Below are positions 1-5,339 of a stretch of DNA of 5,339 bases, piece by piece; the stretch's first letter is position 1; every line of letters starts with the position of its first letter. Made by a program: the position numbers and the translations under genes. The notes under the pieces are model-generated. The model was not told where the DNA came from. It saw only the letters and a program-made list of their open reading frames with translations, and searched no databases. This DNA is from an uncultured Atopobiaceae bacterium (GTDB lineage: Bacteria; Actinomycetota; Coriobacteriia; Coriobacteriales; Atopobiaceae), in NCBI GenBank assembly GCA_947581665.1, contig CANPVI010000116.1, forward strand, positions 1 to 5,339, written 5' to 3'.

Positions 1-3000
1 AGACGCTTTCGCTCAAGGGCTTCAAGTCGTTCCTCGACCGCACGCGGCTCACCTTCGACCCCGGCCTCTCGGTGGTCGTGGGGCCCAACGGCTCGGGGAA
101 GTCGAACATCTCGGACGCCATCCTCTGGGTGCTGGGCGAGCAAAGCGCGAAGACGCTGCGCGGCCAGGCCATGGAGGACGTGATATTCGCCGGTTCGGCG
201 CAACGCAGGGCCGTGGGGCTCGCCGAGGTCACGTTGGTCCTCGACAACTCCGACCACGAGCTCGCGCTCGATTTCTCCGAGATCGCCATCACGCGGCGGA
301 TGTATCGCTCGGGTGAGAGCGAGTACCTCGTCAACGGCGCGCAGGTGCGCCTTCGCGACGTGCGCGACCTGCTCCACGACGTGGGCCTCGGGCGCGACAC
401 CCATACGATCATCTCGCAGGGACGTCTCGGCGAGGTGCTCCAGAGCAGGCCCGAGGATCGCCGTGCCCTCATCGAGGAAGCCGCGGGCATCGCGAAGCAT
501 CGCCAAAGGCGCGAGCGCGCGGAGCGAAAGCTCGCCCGCCTCGACGAGGATATCGTGCGCATTCGCTCCTATGCGCGCCTCCTGCGTCGCGACCTCACGC
601 CCCTTGAGCGCCAGGTGGACCAGGCGCGGGCGATGGGGGAGCTGCGCGAGGAGAAGGCCCTCATCGAAACCACGCTCGCCGTTTCTGAGCTGAGGGGCCT
701 TCAAGGCGAGTGGGAGGCACTGGCCAGGGAGCGGCGCGAGGCGGAGGCGGCGCGCGAACTCGCCACCTACCAGCTCCGGGAGAAGGAGCGCGAGCTCGCG
801 AAGATGAAGCGCCTCCTCGAGGAGAAGGGCCTTTTCGTGGGCGACCTCGGGGAGCAGCGCCAGCGCTCCCAGCGAGATCTCGAGAGCGTCCTCTCGGGGC
901 TGAAGCTCCTCGAGGAGAAGGGTCATCACCTCGTCGATCGCCTCTCCGACGCGCGCCTCCAGCTCTCGCAGATCTCGCTCGAGGCGGCGGAGCTCGACCG
1001 CACGCTCAAGGCGGATCGCGAAGCCGCGAGGGAATGCGAGGCATCGCTCGACGAGGCGAATGCGCGTTTCGCGCGCCTGAGCGCGGAGGACGAGCGGGCC
1101 CGTGCGAGCCTTGCCGAGGCCCAGGCCGCCTACGAGGACGCTCGCGCGAAGCGCATGGCGGCCGAGCGTTCGCGCGACGAGGCCACCTTGGGGCTCGCGG
1201 CGCTCGAGCAGGAGCTCCGCGCGGCCGATACGCGAGATCGCCTCATGGCCGAGCGCGTGGCGGAGCTCGAACGGGCGCGAGACGAGGCGAAGGCCGCGCA
1301 CGAGGCGGCGGTGGCCGCGCACGAGGCGGCGCAATCACGGCGCACGCCGCTCGATGCCCGCGAGCACGGCCTCGCAAAACGGCTCTCGAAGGAGGAGACG
1401 GCGGCGGAGAGGGCGCAGGCGGAGCTCGCCGGGGTGAGGGACGAGCTCGCGAGCGCGGAAGCGGAGCTTTCCGCCCTGAACGCCGTCGAGCGAGCCGCCG
1501 CCGCGGAGGAACCGTTGCAGAGGGCCCTCCACGAGGCCGGCATGCGCGACGTGCTCGACGCGCGATTGGGCGAGCTCCTCGAGATAGACGAGGACTACCA
1601 GGAGGCGATCGGCGCCTACCTCGGCGATGACGTGCAGGCCTTCGTGGGCCGCGACGAGGCGGCGCTGAGGGCGCTGGTCGAGCGTGCGGAGGACCTCGGC
1701 GAAGCGGGCCGCGCGAGCTTCATGGCGATCCATGGCGAGCGGGATGGCATCGAAGACCTCCCGGTTCGCGCAACCGACCCCTCGCTCGAGCCGCTCGTGG
1801 CGTCGCTCTTCGGAGACGTGGCCTTCGTGGAGGACGCCGTTTGCGCCCTTGCGCGCCACGGCGAGGATCGCTCGATCGCCTACCTCGGCAAGGATGGCTC
1901 GGTCGTGCTTTCCGACGGACGCGTGCGCCTCGGCGGCGGACGCGCCTCCGTGGACCTTTCCCTCAAGAGGAACCGGTCGCGCCAGCGGCTCGCCAAGCGC
2001 ATCCCGAAGCTCCAGTCGCGTCTCGACGAGGCGCTTGCCAAGGCGAACTCGGCGGACGAGGCGCTTGGGCGTACCCGCCGCGAGCTCGCCGCCACCACAG
2101 ATGAGATCGCGGCGCTTTCCCTCGAGCTCGAGCGCACGGCTCGCGAGGGCGGGCGCGAGGAGGAGGCGCTCGAGAGGAGCCTCGAGGGGATCGCACGCCT
2201 TTCGAGGGAGCGCGAGGAAGCGGCGGCGGAGCTCTCCTCGAGCCACGAGCGAAGGAAAGCCCTCACGGCCCAGAGGGAGGAGGCCGAGAGGCTCCTCGAG
2301 GGCCTCGGCTCAACCTTGGGGGACCTCGAGGAGGCGCGCGATCGGGCACTGGAGACGGCCGATCGCACGAAGGACGAATTGGGCGCCCTCACCCTCTCGA
2401 GGCTTCGCCTGGAAGAGCGCAAGGCGGCGCTCGATTCCTCCCGCGCGGCGCAGGCCAGGCGCAAGGAGACGCTCGAGCAGAGGCGGGGGAGCGTGCGTTC
2501 GTCGGCCGCCTCGCTCGATGTGCTCAGGAGGAGGATCGATCCCCTGCATCGCCTGATGGAGGAGCTCCACCAGGTGGCGCTTTCCAAGGCGACCGTGCTC
2601 GTCGATCGCTCGTCCATCGCGGAGGCGGATTCGAAGACCCTTCGCGAGACGGTCGAGCGCGCCGAGGGGCAGGCGCGGGAGGCGCGCGAGGCCCAGGAGA
2701 AGACGGCTGCCAAGGAAGCCGAGCTCAAGGTGTCTGCGGGCGTGATAGAGGAGCGCGTGCGCCAAGCCACGGAGAAGCTGCGCCAATCCTCTTCCATGGC
2801 GCTCGAAGACGCGTTGGCGCTTCCGGAGCCCGACGACCCCGAGGCGCTCGTGGCGAAGCTCGCCGCGATCGAGGCCTCCATCGAGGGCATGGGACCCGTG
2901 AACGAGGCGGCGCTCGCGAGCTACGAGGCCGCGAAGGAGCGCCTCGAGCGGGTGAGGGCGGCACTTGCGGACCTCCAAGGCGCGCAGGAGGCGCTGAGGA

Positions 3001-3542
3001 AGATCTCGAATGCCGTCGAGCGCAAGATGCGCGACGCCTACCTCGAGGCCTTCAAGGACGTGAGCGGCCATTTCACCGACGTCTTCAAGACGCTCTTCGG
3101 CGGAGGCGACGCGCGCCTGGAGATGGACGATCCGGCCCATCCGCTGCAATCGGGAGTCGAGGTCTGCGCCCAGCCTCCGAGAAAGCGCGTGGCGAAGATG
3201 TCCCTGCTCTCGGGTGGCGAGCGCGCACTCACCGCCCTCGCGCTGCTCTTCGCGGTCTACCGCACGCGCACCGTGCCGTTCTACGTGTTCGACGAGGTCG
3301 AGCAGGCGCTCGACGACACGAACCTGAACAAGCTCCTCGCCTCGCTCGACGCGCTCAAGAGCCAAACGCAGCTCATCGTGATTTCACACCAGCGTCGTAC
3401 CATGGAGAAGGCGGACGTCCTCTATGGCGTGTCGATGGGTGCGGACGGCGTGTCGCGCGCGGTCTCCCAACGCATCTCCGACTTCAAGCCGAAGGTGTCC
3501 GTAGCAGGGGATTCTCACGCTTCTTCGTCGAAGGAGGCCTAG
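1..3542 (+). CDS. smc: Chromosome segregation ATPase SMC, 5'-partial
   Basis: Structural maintenance of chromosomes protein, the core of the bacterial condensin complex with ScpA and ScpB. It dimerises at its hinge and uses ATP to compact and separate sister chromosomes on the nucleoid. The first full codon is at base 3 and 1179 residues are visible. The reading opens with TLSLKGFKSF, so probably only about four residues (MYLK-like) are missing and full length would be near 1183, usual for the family. In visible-residue numbering: Walker A GPNGSGKS at 27-34 (bases 81-104); Q-loop Gln139 in IISQGR; N-terminal coiled coil about 165-500; hinge about 505-655; returning coiled coil about 655-960; then the C-terminal ATPase half beginning near GMGPVNEAAL. 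This half carries the ABC signature LSGGE at 1069-1073 (3207-3221), Walker B FYVFDE with Asp1097 and catalytic Glu1098, the D-loop ALDD, and the H-loop His1129 in VISHQRRTME. All ATPase motifs are intact and no frameshift is seen. The stop TAG at 3540-3542 lies two bases before ftsY. Confidence 0.97.
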   Translation, partial: TLSLKGFKSFLDRTRLTFDPGLSVVVGPNGSGKSNISDAILWVLGEQSAKTLRGQAMEDVIFAGSAQRRAVGLAEVTLVLDNSDHELALDFSEIAITRRMYRSGESEYLVNGAQVRLRDVRDLLHDVGLGRDTHTIISQGRLGEVLQSRPEDRRALIEEAAGIAKHRQRRERAERKLARLDEDIVRIRSYARLLRRDLTPLERQVDQARAMGELREEKALIETTLAVSELRGLQGEWEALARERREAEAARELATYQLREKERELAKMKRLLEEKGLFVGDLGEQRQRSQRDLESVLSGLKLLEEKGHHLVDRLSDARLQLSQISLEAAELDRTLKADREAARECEASLDEANARFARLSAEDERARASLAEAQAAYEDARAKRMAAERSRDEATLGLAALEQELRAADTRDRLMAERVAELERARDEAKAAHEAAVAAHEAAQSRRTPLDAREHGLAKRLSKEETAAERAQAELAGVRDELASAEAELSALNAVERAAAAEEPLQRALHEAGMRDVLDARLGELLEIDEDYQEAIGAYLGDDVQAFVGRDEAALRALVERAEDLGEAGRASFMAIHGERDGIEDLPVRATDPSLEPLVASLFGDVAFVEDAVCALARHGEDRSIAYLGKDGSVVLSDGRVRLGGGRASVDLSLKRNRSRQRLAKRIPKLQSRLDEALAKANSADEALGRTRRELAATTDEIAALSLELERTAREGGREEEALERSLEGIARLSREREEAAAELSSSHERRKALTAQREEAERLLEGLGSTLGDLEEARDRALETADRTKDELGALTLSRLRLEERKAALDSSRAAQARRKETLEQRRGSVRSSAASLDVLRRRIDPLHRLMEELHQVALSKATVLVDRSSIAEADSKTLRETVERAEGQAREAREAQEKTAAKEAELKVSAGVIEERVRQATEKLRQSSSMALEDALALPEPDDPEALVAKLAAIEASIEGMGPVNEAALASYEAAKERLERVRAALADLQGAQEALRKISNAVERKMRDAYLEAFKDVSGHFTDVFKTLFGGGDARLEMDDPAHPLQSGVEVCAQPPRKRVAKMSLLSGGERALTALALLFAVYRTRTVPFYVFDEVEQALDDTNLNKLLASLDALKSQTQLIVISHQRRTMEKADVLYGVSMGADGVSRAVSQRISDFKPKVSVAGDSHASSSKEA
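1292..1331 (+). repeat. Tandem 21-bp repeat (one duplicated heptad) inside smc
   Basis: An identical 19-base string occurs at 1292-1310 and again at 1313-1331, a period of 21 bases. In the smc frame it encodes AAHEAAV followed by AAHEAAQ, two nearly identical seven-residue units in the N-terminal coiled-coil arm (about visible residues 431-444). Twenty-one bases is exactly seven codons, so the duplication keeps both the reading frame and the heptad phase. Seen directly. That it arose by slippage or local duplication is inferred; chance similarity in an Ala/Glu-rich coil is possible but less likely for 19 identical bases. Confidence 0.75.
3531..3537 (+). promoter_or_regulatory. Ribosome binding site of ftsY, inside the smc 3' end
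   Basis: The sequence AAGGAGG is a near-perfect Shine-Dalgarno site, seven bases before the ATG at 3545. It is formed by the Lys-Glu-Ala codons that end smc, so ribosomes finishing smc pass over the ftsY initiation site. This fixes the ftsY start and suggests, by inference, translational coupling of the two genes. Confidence 0.85.
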
Positions 3543-3544
3543 TC

Positions 3545-4450
3545 ATGGCGCTCTTGGATCGCCTCAAGAGGGGCCTCGCGCGCTCGCGCGAGGCGCTGAA
3601 CGAGATCCTCTACTTCGGCGGCGAGGTAGATGAGGACTTCTGGGAGGACCTCGAGGACACGCTCGTCATGGGCGACCTCGGTGCCGAGGTGGCGCTCTCG
3701 GTGGTGGACGACCTTCGCGACGAGGCCGCGCGGAAGGGCCTTCGGACGGATCGCCAGCTGAGGGCCGCGCTCATCGATCGCATCGCCAGCGAGTTCACGC
3801 CCGCGACGAGCGACCCCTTCGACGCGCTCCCTTCGTGCGTGCTCTTCGTGGGCATCAACGGCGCCGGCAAGACGACGACCGTGGGCAAGCTCGCCAACGC
3901 GGGAAAGCTCTCGGGGGCCTCGGTCATCATCGGGTGCGGCGACACCTTCCGCGCCGCGGCCCTGGAGCAGCTCGAGATCTGGGCCGATCGCGCGCGCGTG
4001 CCCATCATCAGCCGTCCGCGTGGGGCCGATCCCGCGAGCGTCTGCTACGACGTCATCGAGGAGGCGGAGCGCATCGGCTCGAACCTCGTGCTCATCGACA
4101 CCGCAGGGCGCCTCCACACCTCCAAGGACCTGATGCGCGAGCTCCAGAAGGTCGTCTCGGTGACGCGCAAGCGCTCGCAGATGCCCGTGCACGTGGTGCT
4201 CGTGGTGGATGCCACCACCGGCCAAAACGGCCTCTCGCAGGCCAAGGAGTTCAACGACGCGCTCGAGCTCGACGGCCTCGTCATCACGAAGCTCGACGGC
4301 ACCGCCAAGGGCGGGATCGCCGTCGCCATCTCCCACACGCTCGAGCTGCCGATCTATCGCATCGGCGTCGGGGAATCGATCGAGGACTTCCAGCGCTTCG
4401 ACGCCCACGACTTCGCGACGGCGCTCGTGGGAGAGGGCTCGCTCACGTAA
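3545..4450 (+). CDS. ftsY: Signal recognition particle receptor GTPase FtsY
   Basis: SRP receptor, an SRP-family (SIMIBI class) GTPase of the inner face of the membrane. It pairs with Ffh, the two activating each other's GTP hydrolysis, and hands ribosome-nascent chain complexes to SecYEG. The 301 residues begin at ATG 3545 behind a strong ribosome binding site. The four-helix N domain covers about 1-88, including DEDFWEDLEDTLVMGDLG at 29-46. The G domain follows: G1 P-loop GINGAGKT 103-110, G2/insertion-box edge DTFRAAA 133-139, G3 DTAGR 185-189, DATTGQN 222-228, G4 TKLD 248-251 followed by GTAKGG, and the FtsY-type closing motif GVGESIEDFQRFD 274-286. The closing motif and the TKLDGTAKGG form separate it from Ffh. 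The acidic A domain of E. coli FtsY is absent and the protein is shorter than B. subtilis FtsY (about 329), so it is close to a bare NG core. The first helix, LLDRLKRGLARSREAL, is basic and amphipathic and may contact lipid (inference). It starts two bases after smc and ends 17 bases before ffh. Confidence 0.97.
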   Translation: MALLDRLKRGLARSREALNEILYFGGEVDEDFWEDLEDTLVMGDLGAEVALSVVDDLRDEAARKGLRTDRQLRAALIDRIASEFTPATSDPFDALPSCVLFVGINGAGKTTTVGKLANAGKLSGASVIIGCGDTFRAAALEQLEIWADRARVPIISRPRGADPASVCYDVIEEAERIGSNLVLIDTAGRLHTSKDLMRELQKVVSVTRKRSQMPVHVVLVVDATTGQNGLSQAKEFNDALELDGLVITKLDGTAKGGIAVAISHTLELPIYRIGVGESIEDFQRFDAHDFATALVGEGSLT

Positions 4451-4455
4451 CTTCG

Positions 4456-4461
4456 AAAGGA
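4456..4461 (+). promoter_or_regulatory. Ribosome binding site of ffh
   Basis: AAAGGA lies six bases before the GTG at 4468, within the 17-base gap after the ftsY stop codon. It supports GTG 4468 as the ffh start, in agreement with the MFNSLQDRL amino end typical of Ffh. It is a weaker match to the 16S rRNA tail than the ftsY site. The gap has no room for a separate promoter and shows no terminator hairpin. Confidence 0.7.
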
Positions 4462-4467
4462 CCTTCG

Positions 4468-5339
4468 GTGTTCAATTCGCTTCAGGATCGCCTCCAGGAC
4501 ACGTTTGATCGCCTGAAGGGCAAGGGTCGCCTCACCGAGGACGACATCAACGTCGCGATGCGCGAGATCCGCCTCGCGCTCCTCGAGGCCGACGTGAACT
4601 TCCGCGTGGTGAAGCGCTTCGTCGCCGCGTGCAAGGAGCGCTGCCTCGCCGCCGACGTGCTCGATTCCCTCACGCCCGCGCAAAACGTCGTCCGCGTGGT
4701 CCTCGAGGAGCTCACCCAGCTCCTCGGCTCCACCGAATCGGCGCTCACCCTCGCGCCGAATCGCCATCCGAATTCCATCATGCTCGTCGGCCTCCAGGGT
4801 TCGGGCAAGACGACGGCGGCCGCCAAGCTCGCCTACCTCCTGAAGAAGCAGGGGCAGCGCCCGCTCCTCGCCGCATGCGACGTCTACCGTCCCGCGGCGA
4901 TCGACCAGCTCGAGACCCTCGGCTCCGAGGTGGGCGTGCCCGTCTTCACCGGCGATCGCACGGATCCCGTGGGCATCGCCAAGGGCGCCATCGCCGCCGC
5001 GGCGGGCGAGGACGCGACGGTCGTCATCATCGACACCGCGGGGCGCCTGCAGATCGACGAGGTGATGATGGCCGAGGCCGTGGCCATCAAGAACGCCGTG
5101 AGGCCCGACCAGGTGCTCATGGTCGTCGACGCCATGGCCGGCCAGGACATCGTGAACGTCGTCTCCGAGTTTGCCGAGAAGACGGACTTCGACGGCGTCA
5201 TCATGTCGAAGCTCGATGGCGACGCGCGAGGCGGCGGCGCGCTCAGCGTGCGCGAGGTCACGGGCAAGCCCATCAAGTTCGTCTCCACCGGCGAGAAGCC
5301 CGATGCGCTCGAGGTCTTCCACCCCGATCGCATGGCCAA
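4468..5339 (+). CDS. ffh: Signal recognition particle GTPase Ffh (SRP54), 3'-partial
   Basis: Protein subunit of the SRP. With its small RNA it binds signal sequences and transmembrane segments emerging from ribosomes, then docks on FtsY through its GTPase. From GTG 4468 the open frame runs without a stop through the window end: 290 full codons plus two bases. The product reads MFNSLQDRLQDTFDRLKGKGRLTEDD, a standard Ffh start. The N domain is about 1-90 with the conserved ALLEADV at 37-43. The G domain has G1 GLQGSGKT 108-115, DVYRPAA 138-144, G3 DTAGR 189-193, DAMAGQD, G4 SKLD 247-250 (Ser for the commoner Thr), DARGG 252-256, and the closing TGEKPDALEVFHPDR at 274-288. The DVYRPAA, DGDARGG and TGEKPDALE forms mark it as Ffh, not a second FtsY. 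The methionine-rich M domain, which binds SRP RNA and signal peptides, would lie beyond the end. It follows ftsY directly, likely in one transcript. Confidence 0.97.
   Translation, partial: MFNSLQDRLQDTFDRLKGKGRLTEDDINVAMREIRLALLEADVNFRVVKRFVAACKERCLAADVLDSLTPAQNVVRVVLEELTQLLGSTESALTLAPNRHPNSIMLVGLQGSGKTTAAAKLAYLLKKQGQRPLLAACDVYRPAAIDQLETLGSEVGVPVFTGDRTDPVGIAKGAIAAAAGEDATVVIIDTAGRLQIDEVMMAEAVAIKNAVRPDQVLMVVDAMAGQDIVNVVSEFAEKTDFDGVIMSKLDGDARGGGALSVREVTGKPIKFVSTGEKPDALEVFHPDRMA

Noticed and set aside
72..74. GTG as the smc start codon
   Set aside because: The frame is open to the window's first bases and encodes TLSLKGFKSFLDRTRLTFDPGL, the conserved SMC amino end just ahead of Walker A. The true start lies upstream of the window.
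710..2556. Plus-strand frames within smc (710-1630, 1102-1437, 1684-2556)
   Set aside because: Shifted readings of SMC coiled coil and hinge giving Arg/Gly/Ala/Ser-rich sequence. The SMC frame itself is unbroken, so they do not indicate a frameshift.
1335..3365. Long open frames on the minus strand opposite smc (1335-2246, 1880-2890, 2310-3365)
   Set aside because: They overlap a fully conserved SMC gene, have low-complexity Arg/Ala/Leu/Ser-rich products with no recognisable motif, and are what high-GC coding DNA throws up by chance.
4454..4467. Small inverted repeat CGAA...TTCG around the ffh ribosome site
   Set aside because: Only four base pairs with a six-base loop; too weak to be called a terminator or a translational switch.
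3539..5339. Minus-strand open frames opposite ftsY and ffh (3539-4408, 4354-5322, 4482-4826, 4884-5339)
   Set aside because: Their products are Asp/His/Arg/Leu- or Ser/Ala/Arg-rich mirror images of conserved GTPase codons, without family motifs or credible ribosome sites. The 4354-5322 frame crosses two genes.
1..5339. A novel biological system
   Set aside because: All three genes are recognisable housekeeping genes with intact motifs in a conserved order. There is no accessory gene, mobile element, array or unexplained non-coding stretch.

Overview
The window is a compact run of three housekeeping genes, all on the + strand and almost without intergenic space: smc (5' end cut off), ftsY (complete) and ffh (3' end cut off). 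The DNA is GC-rich (about two thirds G+C by eye), with strong use of CTC, GAG, GCG/GCC and CGC codons. The gene order smc-ftsY-ffh, the short FtsY and the general flavour of the proteins suggest a high-GC actinobacterium, most likely of class Coriobacteriia (Olsenella/Atopobiaceae or Eggerthella relatives). That placement is inferred from protein character and synteny, not from a search, and is only moderately certain.

Layout: 1-3542 is the SMC chromosome-organising ATPase, lacking only its first few residues. 3543-3544 is a two-base gap, with the ftsY ribosome binding site lying inside the last codons of smc. 3545-4450 is FtsY, the signal recognition particle (SRP) receptor GTPase. 4451-4467 is a 17-base spacer holding the ffh ribosome binding site. 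4468 to the window end is Ffh, the SRP GTPase, from a GTG start; the NG GTPase region is nearly complete and the RNA- and signal-binding M domain lies beyond the window. There is no unannotated stretch over 300 bases.

FtsY and Ffh are paralogous GTPases that form a heterodimer at the membrane to deliver ribosomes making membrane proteins to the Sec translocon, so the two core protein partners are encoded side by side. SMC acts on DNA (condensin-like loop extrusion with ScpA/ScpB). Its place upstream of SRP genes is a conserved synteny in Gram-positive bacteria rather than a shared pathway. The tight spacing and the lack of any visible terminator suggest one transcript.

I see no mobile element, CRISPR array, RNA gene or novel system. 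The points most worth a second look are a marked GAT-CGC codon-pair preference with an apparent GATC excess, an exact 21-base tandem duplication of one coiled-coil heptad in smc, a basic patch and altered glycine motif at the SMC hinge exit, and an FtsY with no N-terminal A domain.
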